Shown piece by piece: positions 17,515-25,652 of a stretch of DNA of 64,000 nucleotides. A program made the position numbers and the translations under genes. Numbering within the stretch: position 1 is the first letter of the stretch; every line of letters begins with the position of its first letter. Source of the DNA: Acidithiobacillus caldus ATCC 51756 (GTDB lineage Bacteria; Pseudomonadota; Gammaproteobacteria; Acidithiobacillales; Acidithiobacillaceae); the NCBI RefSeq assembly GCF_000175575.2, contig NZ_CP005986.1, positions 2,499,001 through 2,563,000 of the forward strand, given 5' to 3'. Below the pieces are notes generated by a model. The model worked only from the letters and a program-made list of their open reading frames with translations, did no database searches and was not told where the DNA came from.

Positions 17515-18263
17515 GTCAGAGCCTCCAGCAGACAGCGACCACAGGTCGCCGGGTCCGAAAGAAAAGGGGCGTGGCCGGCTTCGGCCAACAGGCGGTACTC
17601 TGCCCCCAGCGCCGCGGACAGGTGCGCGCCTGCCGCCGGGGGCACGATACGATCCCGTCCACCTTGCAGGATCGTCACGGGATAATCCAGTGGTCGCAAG
17701 CTTGGACGTAGGTCCTGGGTCGCCAACAGATTCAGTCCATCCTCCAGGCAGCCGTGGTCGGGGGCTGGCCACTGCCGGGTATCCGGCAGCCGTACCCGCG
17801 CCCCAGGGTCGCCCAAGACCTGCAGCGCCACGAAGCGTTGCCGCGTGGCGTGGGCGTCGCTACGCAGGCGCGTGGCAAACTCCGCCAGGATAGCCTCGGG
17901 TAGGGCGCAGGACCAGTCCGGCCGCTGCACGAAGCAGGGTGAGGTAGCCACCAGGTGCAGGCTGGCCAGCGCGAGCGGCTGTCGCAGGGCGAGGCCCAGC
18001 GCCAGTAGGCCGCCCAGGGACCACCCCAGCAGGTGGGGACGGGGCCAGGCGGCAAGGATCTCAGCCAGATCGTCCAGACTACGATCCCAGTGGAGCCCAG
18101 CGGCGCAAGGCGAAGCGCCGTGACCCGGAAGATCCAGGCAGATGCAGGTGAAATGTTCGACCAAGTGCGCAAGCCAAGGCCGGAAGATCCGACCCTCCAT
18201 GCCCCAGCCGTGCATCAGGATCAGGGGCGGCCCATCACCGACGCTGCTGCGCGCCCAGGTCAC
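17511..18263 (-). CDS. bioH: Pimeloyl-ACP methyl ester esterase
   Basis: BioH removes the methyl cap from pimeloyl-ACP methyl ester, ending chain growth. It is an alpha/beta hydrolase of 250 residues. Motifs are the oxyanion HGWGMEG, nucleophile Ser82 in GWSLGG, LQGGRDRIVP for the acid region and AEAGHAPFLS with the catalytic His. GTG 18263 overlaps the bioF stop as GTGA. Longer upstream readings merely retrace bioF in another frame. Confidence 0.93.
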   Translation of the reverse strand: MTWARSSVGDGPPLILMHGWGMEGRIFRPWLAHLVEHFTCICLDLPGHGASPCAAGLHWDRSLDDLAEILAAWPRPHLLGWSLGGLLALGLALRQPLALASLHLVATSPCFVQRPDWSCALPEAILAEFATRLRSDAHATRQRFVALQVLGDPGARVRLPDTRQWPAPDHGCLEDGLNLLATQDLRPSLRPLDYPVTILQGGRDRIVPPAAGAHLSAALGAEYRLLAEAGHAPFLSDPATCGRCLLEALT

Positions 18264-19432
18264 GACACTGCCAGAGCGGACTGTAGCGCCAGCGCCAGGG
18301 CGTCGACTTCCGCCGTGCCATGCCCCGCCGAGAGGGTGATTCGCAGGCGCGCACTGTGCGCCGGCACCGTCGGCGGACGCACCGCCGGGCAGTAGAATCC
18401 GGCCTCCCGCAACCTCGCGGACATGGCCAGAGCCCGCCCATTGTCGCGGAGCAACAGGGCTTGGATGGGACTTTCGCTGGGCAGCCACGGACCCTGGGGC
18501 AGGGCCTCGCGCAGACGTCGCCGCAGCGCGTGCAGATGGCGGCGCTCGGCCTCGGCCCCACGCAAAAGCGTCAGGGCTGCCAGACTCGCCGCCGCCAGGG
18601 CCGGCGGCAACGCCGTATGGTAGATGAAGCTGCGCGCCCGCTGGCGCAGCACGTCCACCAGCCACTGTGGTCCGGCGACAAAGGCGCCATAGACACCGAA
18701 GGCCTTACCCAGGGTACCCATGCGCAGCAGCGGCCCCGGCTGTTCGATGGCGAAATGCGCCAGGCTTCCCCGCCCCCCCTCGCCCAGGACCCCAAAGGCA
18801 TGAGCCTCGTCCAGGATCAGTACCGCGTCGTATTGGCGCGCAAGGTCCAGGAGCTCTGGCAGGGGCGCAATATCGCCATCCATGCTGAAAACACCGTCGC
18901 TGAGGATCCAGGCACGTCCGCCGCCCCCCTGACGCAGGCGTCTGGCCAGATCTTCGGGGTCGCCGTGGCGATAGCGCTGCAGGCTCGCCCCCGATAGCCG
19001 CGCCGCATCCACCAGGGAAGCGTGATTGAGACGATCGGCGTAAAGACGATCCTTCCGCCCCACGAGGGCCTGTACGAGGCCTAGATTGGCCAGGTAACCG
19101 CTGCCGAAGAGCAGCACGGCCTCTTCCCCGAGCCAGGCCGCCAAGGCTTTGGCCAAGGCGGCGTGGACGGGGCGCTCGCCTCCCAACAGCGGTGCGGCAC
19201 CCGCCCCTACACCGCTGTGGCCGAGTTCAGCCACAGCGGCGCGGCGCAGCTCCGGATGTCCCGACAGGGCCAGATAGTCGTTGCTGGCGAAGGAAAGCAG
19301 CTCGCGTCCTTCGGCATCGCGAAAGCGCAAACCCTCGCCGCCGACCCGATCGAGGCTCTCGAGGCTGCGGCTGAGGCCCTGGACGCGCCACTGCTGCTGC
19401 TCCGCCCGCCACTTGTGCGCCAAACTGTCCAT
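18260..19432 (-). CDS. bioF: 8-amino-7-oxononanoate synthase
   Basis: BioF joins pimeloyl-ACP and alanine in a PLP-dependent decarboxylating condensation. It is 390 residues with SFASNDYLALSGHP near the N-terminus, HSGVGAGAAPLLGG, DEAH at 208-211 and the PLP lysine K243 in GTLGKAFG. ATG 19432 follows AAGGAC. It heads the operon bioF-bioH-bioC-bioD, with a well-formed promoter immediately upstream. bioA is not in the window. Confidence 0.96.
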   Translation of the reverse strand: MDSLAHKWRAEQQQWRVQGLSRSLESLDRVGGEGLRFRDAEGRELLSFASNDYLALSGHPELRRAAVAELGHSGVGAGAAPLLGGERPVHAALAKALAAWLGEEAVLLFGSGYLANLGLVQALVGRKDRLYADRLNHASLVDAARLSGASLQRYRHGDPEDLARRLRQGGGGRAWILSDGVFSMDGDIAPLPELLDLARQYDAVLILDEAHAFGVLGEGGRGSLAHFAIEQPGPLLRMGTLGKAFGVYGAFVAGPQWLVDVLRQRARSFIYHTALPPALAAASLAALTLLRGAEAERRHLHALRRRLREALPQGPWLPSESPIQALLLRDNGRALAMSARLREAGFYCPAVRPPTVPAHSARLRITLSAGHGTAEVDALALALQSALAVS

Positions 19433-19439
19433 CCCCGTC

Positions 19440-19469
19440 CTTATAGGGAGGGGAACGCTACCTTGTCAA
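19440..19469 (-). promoter_or_regulatory. Predicted strong sigma70-type promoter of the biotin operon
   Basis: On the minus strand TTGACA (19464-19469), an 18-base spacer and TATAAG (19440-19445) precede the bioF start by 7 bases. This leaves almost no leader, so the -10 nearly abuts the ribosome site. No second half of a BirA-type operator is visible. Confidence 0.6.
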
Positions 19470-19518
19470 CGTGCGCCGCCATCGCCACAATCCAAACATC
19501 CTTCAGCCGAGGCTCGGT

Positions 19519-20250
19519 ATGGATATGGCAAGAGTCGGTGCAGCATCTCGGGAGCAGGTTCGCCGCCTGTGGCACGGTAGCGCTGCGCGCCTGCTGAACT
19601 GGCTGCTGCCAGAGCGCTGCCGTTCCTGCGATGCCCCCGGGGTCCCTTTGTGCCCAGCCTGCCTCGGTGACTGGCCGCGTCTGCCCGACGAGCGTTGCGC
19701 CTATTGTGCCTTGCCCACCGCGGCCAATGGCGATTGCCCGGTCTGTGCGCTGGAGGCACCGCCTTACGACTACTGTTTTACTCCCTTTGTCTACGCGGCA
19801 CCCCTGGATGCCGCCATCAGCGCGTGGAAATTTGGCGATCGGTTGGACTGGACGCGCCCCTTGGCCAGGGCCTGGATGACGGCCATGGGCTCCCAGCCAC
19901 CAGCACGGCCCGATTGTCTGATCCCGGTGCCGCTGCACGCGGCACGCCTGCGTGAGCGTGGGTTCAACCAGAGCGAACTGCTGGCCAGGCACTGGGGTCG
20001 AGCCTACGGGATCCCCGTGCGTGGACTGGTGCGGCGCGTGCGCAATACGCCGCACCAGGTGGGCATGAGCAGGGCGGCCCGCCGCGAAAATCTGCGCTCT
20101 GCCTTCCGTCTGCGCGGCATTCCGCCCGCCCACGTCGCCATCGTCGACGATGTCCTGACCACGGGCAGTACCCTACGAGAGATCGCCCACGTGCTGCGTT
20201 CGGCGGGGGTAGAACGTATCGATGCCTGGATCCTCGCCCGTGCCATCTGA
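19519..20250 (+). CDS. comF: ComF-family phosphoribosyltransferase-like protein
   Basis: ComF proteins are cytosolic and needed for DNA uptake or ssDNA handling in competent species. 243 residues. An N-terminal zinc-binding part has four cysteine pairs (CRSC, CPAC, CAYC, CPVC). The C-terminal phosphoribosyltransferase fold carries [22 protein letters not shown] and the PRPP loop [15 protein letters not shown] chose ATG 19519 after a GAGG; a GTG at 19471 is possible. The type IV pilus motor genes in the same window make a competence role plausible, but that is inference. Confidence 0.9.
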   Translation: MDMARVGAASREQVRRLWHGSAARLLNWLLPERCRSCDAPGVPLCPACLGDWPRLPDERCAYCALPTAANGDCPVCALEAPPYDYCFTPFVYAAPLDAAISAWKFGDRLDWTRPLARAWMTAMGSQPPARPDCLIPVPLHAARLRERGFNQSELLARHWGRAYGIPVRGLVRRVRNTPHQVGMSRAARRENLRSAFRLRGIPPAHVAIVDDVLTTGSTLREIAHVLRSAGVERIDAWILARAI

Positions 20251-20746
20251 AGCCTATGTTGCCGAGGGCAGCACATCCTGGCTGGATGTGGTGCTCTTCG
20301 AGCCGGAGATCCCGCCGAACACCGGCAATGTCATCCGCCTATGTGCCAACACCGGGGTCGTTCTGCACCTCATCGAGCCCCTGGGCTTTGCCTGGGACGA
20401 TGCACGTCTGCGTCGCGCCGGTCTGGACTACTGGGAGTTCGCCCGCGTGCGCCGCCACGAGCAGTGGCAGGACTGCCGCAAGGCCCTGGGCGAGCGACGC
20501 GTCCTGGCCTTCACCACCAAGGCAGAACCCGGCAGTTTTGCCCGGGCTCGCTTTGCACCGGGTGATGTGCTCCTCTTTGGGCCAGAGACGCGGGGCTTGC
20601 CGGCGGACCTCCTGAACCAGTTCCCCGCGGAGCAAAAACTGCGGCTGCCCATGCGTCCGGGCAGCCGCAGCATGAACCTCAGCAACAGCGTCGCCGTGGC
20701 CGTTTTCGAGGCCTGGAGGCAACAGGACTTCGTCGGCGGGTGCTGA
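20222..20746 (+). CDS. trmL: tRNA (cytidine/uridine-34 2'-O)-methyltransferase, YibK family
   Basis: TrmL methylates the ribose of the wobble base in certain tRNA-Leu species. It is a SPOUT-fold enzyme with the trefoil-knot motifs [23 protein letters not shown] near the N-terminus, [11 protein letters not shown], and [19 protein letters not shown] at the end, all diagnostic. At 174 residues it is slightly longer than usual at the N-terminus; the ATG at 20222 lies inside the comF end, and a later start near residue 20 cannot be excluded. It ends 3 bases before the Pho box. Confidence 0.93.
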   Translation: MPGSSPVPSEAYVAEGSTSWLDVVLFEPEIPPNTGNVIRLCANTGVVLHLIEPLGFAWDDARLRRAGLDYWEFARVRRHEQWQDCRKALGERRVLAFTTKAEPGSFARARFAPGDVLLFGPETRGLPADLLNQFPAEQKLRLPMRPGSRSMNLSNSVAVAVFEAWRQQDFVGGC

Positions 20747-20749
20747 ATT

Positions 20750-20805
20750 TTGTCATAAAATTGTCATAAAAAGTTCATAAAAGTGTCACATTGCTCTGCT
20801 AGCAT
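20750..20805 (+). promoter_or_regulatory. Tandem Pho box (four repeats) and -10 element
   Basis: Four 7-base repeats with exact 11-base period: TTGTCAT (20750-20756), TTGTCAT (20761-20767), AGTTCAT (20772-20778) and GTGTCAC (20783-20789), each separated by AAAA. This is the PhoB-binding pattern (CTGTCAT repeated with 4-base spacers), doubled. A -10-like TAGCAT at 20800-20805 lies ten bases past the last repeat, the usual layout when the Pho box replaces the -35. PhoB control of the next gene is inferred. Confidence 0.85.
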
Positions 20806-20849
20806 GTGGATGCAGCAATCCAAACCACCGCAAAGCAAGGAGTTACTTC

Positions 20850-22247
20850 ATGGCATCCGCATCCAGCAGTGTGCGTGAGAGCACCGTTGCCGACGCCCTC
20901 AATACGGCAGCCTTCAGTCCGTTTCATTTGAAGGCCATGTGGGCGGCCTCCATGGGCTTTTTCACCTCGGCCTACGATCTCTTCATCATCGGTACCGCCC
21001 TCGTCCTCATCAAGGCCGAATGGCATCTGAACGCCTCCGAGGTGGGCCTCATCGGCTCCATTTCCCTCATCGCCACCTTCGTCGGCGCCTACTTCTTCGG
21101 CATCCTCGCCGACAAACTCGGGCGCAAGAAAGTGTACGGCCTCGAGGCCATCCTCATGACCATCGGCGCCCTGCTCTCCGCCGTCGCCCCCAACGTCACC
21201 GTCCTCCTCATCGCCCGCGTCATCTTGGGCCTCGGCATCGGCGGCGACTACCCCATGTCCGCCGTCCTCATGTCCGAGTACGCCAACGCCAAATCCCGCG
21301 GGCGCATGGTCTCCCTGGTCTTCTCGGCACAAGCCATCGGCCTCGTCATGGGCCCCGTCGTCGCCCTCACCCTCCTCGCCGCCGGCATGAACCACGATAC
21401 CGCCTGGCGCCTGATGCTCGGCCTCGGCGCTCTGCCCGCCATGGCCGTCATCTACATCCGCCGTACCCTCCCCGAGTCCCCGCGCTGGCTCGCCCGCGTC
21501 AAGGGCGATAGCGCCACCGCCGAGCGCCAGCTGGCTTCCTTCAGCCTCGGCACCGCCGTCGCCAACAAAAACGACAAGATCGTCAAGCAGCCCCTGTCCA
21601 AGTACTGGCTGACCCTCCTCGGCACCGCCGGCTCCTGGTTCATGTTCGACTACGCCTACTACGGCAATACCATCTCCACCCCCATGGTCATGCACCACCT
21701 GGCGCCCCACGCCGACGTGATCCAGAGTACGGCCTTGAGCCTCATCGTCTTTGCCGTGGCCGCCGTGCCCGGCTACTTCCTGGCCGCCTTCACCATCGAC
21801 CGCGTCGGCCACAAGACCCTGCAGATGCTGGGCTTCTTCATGATGGGCCTGATGTTCCTGCTCATCGGCGCCTTCCCCATCCTCACCCAGTCCATCGCCG
21901 TCTTCCTGGTCCTCTACGGTTTGTCCTACTTCTTCGCCGAGTATGGCCCCAACACCACCACCTTCGTGCTGGCCGGTGAGGTCTTCCCCGTCAACCTGCG
22001 TACCACCGGCCACGGTCTGTCCGCCGGTACCGCCAAGGTCGGCGCCTTCCTCGGTGCCCTGGTCTTCCCCATCCTTCTGGCCAAGTTCGGCCTCCACGGC
22101 ACCCTCATGATCACCTTCTTCTTCGCCCTCGCTGGCCTCCTCCTCACCGCCTTCTGCCTCAAGGAGCCCTCCGGCCGTACCCTCGAGGATATCAGCGGCG
22201 AGGACAACGTGGTGCCCGGACCCGGCAATCGACCCGTCCACGCCTGA
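20850..22247 (+). CDS. MFS phosphate:H+ symporter, Pho84/PHS family
   Basis: A 465-residue inner-membrane permease with 12 predicted segments, probably importing inorganic phosphate with protons. The segment GLGIGGDYPMSAVLMSEYAN matches the phosphate-symporter signature, and AGEVFPVNLRTTGHGLSAGTAK the late MFS motif; DKLGRKK is the loop 2-3 motif and the tail RTLEDISGE is typical. ATG 20850 follows AAGGAG. The Pho box upstream supports phosphate as the substrate. Its codons favour CTC, ATC and GTC over the CTG and GTG common in its neighbours, which may mean high expression. Confidence 0.9.
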   Translation: MASASSSVRESTVADALNTAAFSPFHLKAMWAASMGFFTSAYDLFIIGTALVLIKAEWHLNASEVGLIGSISLIATFVGAYFFGILADKLGRKKVYGLEAILMTIGALLSAVAPNVTVLLIARVILGLGIGGDYPMSAVLMSEYANAKSRGRMVSLVFSAQAIGLVMGPVVALTLLAAGMNHDTAWRLMLGLGALPAMAVIYIRRTLPESPRWLARVKGDSATAERQLASFSLGTAVANKNDKIVKQPLSKYWLTLLGTAGSWFMFDYAYYGNTISTPMVMHHLAPHADVIQSTALSLIVFAVAAVPGYFLAAFTIDRVGHKTLQMLGFFMMGLMFLLIGAFPILTQSIAVFLVLYGLSYFFAEYGPNTTTFVLAGEVFPVNLRTTGHGLSAGTAKVGAFLGALVFPILLAKFGLHGTLMITFFFALAGLLLTAFCLKEPSGRTLEDISGEDNVVPGPGNRPVHA

Positions 22248-22272
22248 ATCGCTCGCTCCTGAGCAGCGTGTC

Positions 22273-22295
22273 ACCCCGCCTCGCGCGGGGTTTTT
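22273..22295 (+). terminator. Rho-independent terminator after the phosphate permease gene
   Basis: CCCCGC (22275-22280) pairs with GCGGGG (22285-22290) across a five-base loop, followed by TTTTT at 22291-22295. It separates the permease gene from ovoA. Confidence 0.85.
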
Positions 22296-22314
22296 GTCGT
22301 CCACCGGGCTGTCC

Positions 22315-22340
22315 GACCGGACGGTATCCTGTGATATACT
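22315..22340 (+). promoter_or_regulatory. Predicted ovoA promoter with an operator-like element
   Basis: TATACT at 22335-22340 is a good -10, but no canonical -35 exists; the expected place reads TCCGAC. The segment GACCGGACGGTA (22315-22326) matches 10 of 12 bases of the putative TetR operator upstream of the HlyD gene, and GTCCG/CGGAC at 22311-22322 forms its own small palindrome. With two mismatches, a few chance matches are expected in a window this size, so regulation is only a suggestion. Confidence 0.4.
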
Positions 22341-22368
22341 GTGGCGGAACCGAGAGGAGGATATTTTC

Positions 22369-24483
22369 ATGTCTGAGTCTGTGGCCGCGCTGCGCCTGGA
22401 TGGCAACGATGCCGAGCAGAAACGTGAGGAGATCCGGCGGCTTTTTCACAGCAGTTTTTCCCGTTACGAACGCCTTTTTCAACACCTCGCCGACGATCGT
22501 GCCTGGTTCGAAAAAGCCATTAGTCTGCGCCACCCACTGATCTTCTATTTCGGCCACACGGCGACCTTCTTTACCAACAAGTTTCTGGTGGCCGGCCTCA
22601 TCGACGAGCACCTCGACCCAGACCTGGAGTCCATCTTCGCCGTGGGTGTCGATGAGATGTCTTGGGACGATCTGGACGAGTCCCACTACGATTGGCCCTC
22701 GGTGGAGGCCGTGAAAGCCTACCGCGCTCGGGTACGGGACATGGTGGATGGGGTCATCGACCGCCTGCCCCTGTCCTTGCCCATCACCTGGGACTCCCCC
22801 TGGTGGGCCGTGCTCATGGGGATCGAACACGAACATATCCATCTGGAGACCAGCTCCGTTCTCATGCGCCAACTGCCCCTGGAGCGGGTACGGGCCGTGG
22901 CCGAATTTGCCCCAGAGCCGGTCTCGGCACCACGGGCGGCCCCGCGCAATGGCCTCATCCCGGTCGCCGGGGGTGTGGTGGAACTGGGCAAGGACCGCGC
23001 CAGTCCCCTCTACGGCTGGGACAACGAATACGGCAGTCATCGGCAGGAACTCGTCGATTTTGCCGCCGCTCGCTACCTGGTCAGCAATGGCGAGTTTCTG
23101 GAATTCGTGGAGGCTGGCGGTTATGGTGAAGCCCGCTGGTGGAGCAGTGAAGGCGACGCCTGGCGCCGCTTTGCCGCCGCCCGTCATCCCACCTTCTGGC
23201 GGCGCGACGGCAATACCTGGCAGCTGCGCCTCATCGCTGAAGTGCGCGAGATGCCTTGGGACTGGCCCGTGGAGGTGAATTACCACGAGGCTGCCGCCTT
23301 CTGTGCCTGGAAATCGGCGCAGACCGGAGAAAAGCTGCGCTTGCCGTCGGAAGACGAGTGGCGTCGCCTGCGCGACCTGAGCGGACTACCCGATGCCGAC
23401 GCCTGGCACGAGGCGCCGGGACAGATCGCCCTGGCCCGCGGCTGCTCACCATGCCCCGTGGATCGTTACCGGCACGGCGAGTTTTACGACGTCGTGGGCA
23501 ATGTCTGGCAATGGACGGAAACCCCCATCTATCCCTTCCCGGGCTTCGAGGTCCACCCCTACTACGATGACTTTACGGTGCCCACCTTCGATCAGCGCCA
23601 CAATCTCATCAAAGGGGGCTCCTTCATCAGTTGCGGCAACGAGACTCAGCGCGAAGCACGCTACGCCTTTCGTCGCCACTTCTTCCAGCATGCGGGCTTC
23701 CGCTACGTGCGTTCCGCCAATCCTCTGCCGGAAGTGCCCGTCTATGAAAGCGATACTCTGGTGGCGCAGTACTGCGACTTCCATTATGGTCCGACGCACT
23801 TTGGCGTCGCCAATTATCCGGCGGCCATGGCTGAGCTCGCTCTGGAGGCCTTGGGCGATGGTCCCCACCGCCGAGCTCTCGATATCGGTTGCGCCGTCGG
23901 GCGCAGCAGTCTGGAACTGGCGCGGGTCTTCTCCGAGGTGGTGGGGATCGACTTCTCGGCCCGTTTCATCCAGGTGGGAGTCCAACTGCAAAACCGCGGA
24001 CGCTATCCCTACGCCGTCACCGAGGAGGGCGAACTCCAGAGTTACCACTGGGCGGATCTGGCGGAGCTGGGCCTGCAGGAATGCAGCGAACGTGTCCAAT
24101 TCTTTCAAGGCGATGCCAGTAATCTGAAACCCCGCTTCCGGGATTTCGATCTCGTCCTGGCGGCCAACCTCATCGACCGTCTGCGCGAACCCCGACGCTT
24201 CCTGGAGGACATGGCTGGCCGCATCCGTCCCGGGGGCCTACTGGTGATCAGCTCACCGTACACTTGGCTTGAGGAGTTCACGCCCAAGGAACACTGGCTG
24301 GGCGGCTTCAAAAAGGATGGCGAGAGTTTCAGCACGCTGCAGGGTCTACACGCCATCCTGGATGCGCATTTTCGGCTGCGGCCCGGCTTTCCCCGCGATC
24401 TTCCCTTCGTCATCCGTGAGACCGCGCGCAAGTTCCAGCATAGCATTGCCGAAGTCACGGTCTGGGAGCGTCTGCCGGGATGA
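22369..24483 (+). CDS. ovoA: 5-histidylcysteine sulfoxide synthase fused to a methyltransferase (OvoA)
   Basis: OvoA is a non-heme iron enzyme that joins cysteine to histidine using O2, the first step of ovothiol synthesis; its C-terminal domain N-methylates the thiohistidine. It is 704 residues in three parts. A DinB-like N-terminal domain carries the iron site HX3HXE (H154, H158, E160 in GIEHEHIHLE). A formylglycine-generating-enzyme/sulfatase-modifying-like middle domain holds NEYGSHRQ, LPSEDEWRRL, VVGNVWQWTE and IKGGSFISCGN. From about residue 485 a SAM methyltransferase has ALDIGCAVGRSS and VVGIDFSARF. ATG 22369 follows GAGGAGG. The stop overlaps ovoB as ATGA. Confidence 0.94.
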   Translation: MSESVAALRLDGNDAEQKREEIRRLFHSSFSRYERLFQHLADDRAWFEKAISLRHPLIFYFGHTATFFTNKFLVAGLIDEHLDPDLESIFAVGVDEMSWDDLDESHYDWPSVEAVKAYRARVRDMVDGVIDRLPLSLPITWDSPWWAVLMGIEHEHIHLETSSVLMRQLPLERVRAVAEFAPEPVSAPRAAPRNGLIPVAGGVVELGKDRASPLYGWDNEYGSHRQELVDFAAARYLVSNGEFLEFVEAGGYGEARWWSSEGDAWRRFAAARHPTFWRRDGNTWQLRLIAEVREMPWDWPVEVNYHEAAAFCAWKSAQTGEKLRLPSEDEWRRLRDLSGLPDADAWHEAPGQIALARGCSPCPVDRYRHGEFYDVVGNVWQWTETPIYPFPGFEVHPYYDDFTVPTFDQRHNLIKGGSFISCGNETQREARYAFRRHFFQHAGFRYVRSANPLPEVPVYESDTLVAQYCDFHYGPTHFGVANYPAAMAELALEALGDGPHRRALDIGCAVGRSSLELARVFSEVVGIDFSARFIQVGVQLQNRGRYPYAVTEEGELQSYHWADLAELGLQECSERVQFFQGDASNLKPRFRDFDLVLAANLIDRLREPRRFLEDMAGRIRPGGLLVISSPYTWLEEFTPKEHWLGGFKKDGESFSTLQGLHAILDAHFRLRPGFPRDLPFVIRETARKFQHSIAEVTVWERLPG

Positions 24484-25652
24484 GCGTGGACGCGCTGGAC
24501 GATTTCGATCGCATCTGGGATCGCCACGGGACGGGCTCGCTGAAGTGGGATGGGGCCAAAGCGCGCTTTGGAGCCGAGGTCTTGCCCATGTGGGTTGCGG
24601 ACATGGACCTGCCCACGGCACCGGTGGTGCTCGAGGCCCTGCGCCGCCGTTTGCAGCACCCCATCCTCGGTTATCCTTGGCTGGATCACGAGTATCGCAT
24701 GGCAGCCTGCCAGTGGATGGCGCAACGGCATGGTTGGGGGCCGGAAGTCGGACACACTCAGGTGGCCAGCGGCGTGGTGCCGGCGCTGTTCGCCGCCGTG
24801 CGCGCCCTGACTGCGCCCGGCGACACCGTCCTGACCCTGACCCCCGTCTATCCGCCCTTCTTGCAGGCCGTGCGCAGCAATGGTCGGGCGCTGCGGACCC
24901 TCACACTGGAGTGTGACGCCGAAGGCGTCTATCGCATCCCTTGGGAGCAACTCGACGATGCCCTGGCGGGAACGCGGCTGCTCCTGCTCTGTTCGCCCCA
25001 CAATCCCGTCGGACGGGTATGGACCAGCGAGGAGTTGTCGCGTTTGGTGGCGCTCTGCCGCGGTCACGGCGTACGCGTAGTCAGCGACGAGATTCACGCC
25101 GACCTCAGCGAGCTGCCGCATACCCCCCTGTCCGCGCTCATGCCCGAAGCCGTGCTCCTCAGCGCCCCGGGCAAGGCCTTCAACATGGCGGGACTTGGCG
25201 GTGCCGTCATCGCTTGCGGTGACGCCGAAGCATACCGTCTCCTGCGCGAGGAGCTAGAGCGTTCCCAGTGCCAACACGCCACCACACCCGGGCTGGTAGC
25301 GGGCATTGCCGCGTGGCGCGACGGGGCCCAGTGGCTGGACCGGGTACGCGCCTACCTGCGGGGCAATGCCCTCGCCCTTGCCCAGCGCATCGCTCGGGAC
25401 ATGCCGGCCTTGGCCTTCCGGCCACCGGAATTTGGTTACCTAGCCTGGCTCGACCTGCGGCGCTGTGGCCAGGACGATCAACGCATCGACGCGGTGCTGC
25501 GTGAGGTGGGCCTTGGGCTCAATGCCGGCGCCGATTTTGGTCCCGGTGGTGCAGGCTTCCGACGTCTCAATTTTGGCTGTCCGCGCCCGCTTCTGGAGGC
25601 CGGTCTCGACCGTCTGCAGCGGGCATTGGCCCACCTGTCGCCGCCGGCCTGA
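24480..25652 (+). CDS. ovoB: PLP-dependent C-S lyase, MalY/PatB type, probable OvoB
   Basis: A 390-residue fold-type I enzyme. Seen are VLPMWVADMDLPTAP, GYPWLDHEYR, SPHNPVGRVW, SDEIHADL and the PLP lysine K232 in SAPGKAFNMAGLGG, all typical of cystathionine beta-lyase MalY/PatB. By itself it could be a beta-lyase of methionine metabolism. Its ATGA coupling to ovoA makes the OvoB role more likely: cleaving the histidylcysteine sulfoxide to release the thiohistidine. The 3' end overlaps the waaA 3' end on the other strand by 86 bases. Confidence 0.88.
   Translation: MSVDALDDFDRIWDRHGTGSLKWDGAKARFGAEVLPMWVADMDLPTAPVVLEALRRRLQHPILGYPWLDHEYRMAACQWMAQRHGWGPEVGHTQVASGVVPALFAAVRALTAPGDTVLTLTPVYPPFLQAVRSNGRALRTLTLECDAEGVYRIPWEQLDDALAGTRLLLLCSPHNPVGRVWTSEELSRLVALCRGHGVRVVSDEIHADLSELPHTPLSALMPEAVLLSAPGKAFNMAGLGGAVIACGDAEAYRLLREELERSQCQHATTPGLVAGIAAWRDGAQWLDRVRAYLRGNALALAQRIARDMPALAFRPPEFGYLAWLDLRRCGQDDQRIDAVLREVGLGLNAGADFGPGGAGFRRLNFGCPRPLLEAGLDRLQRALAHLSPPA

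Noticed and set aside
19440-19500. A BirA operator upstream of bioF
   Set aside because: Only one half-site resembling TTGTCAAC is present, and it is the -35 element read in reverse; no second half at the normal spacing.
20799-22406. A 535-residue minus-strand open frame opposite the phosphate permease
   Set aside because: It is rich in Gly, Asp, Glu and His in a pattern that mirrors NNC codons on the other strand, has no recognisable motif, and lies against a clearly coding gene.
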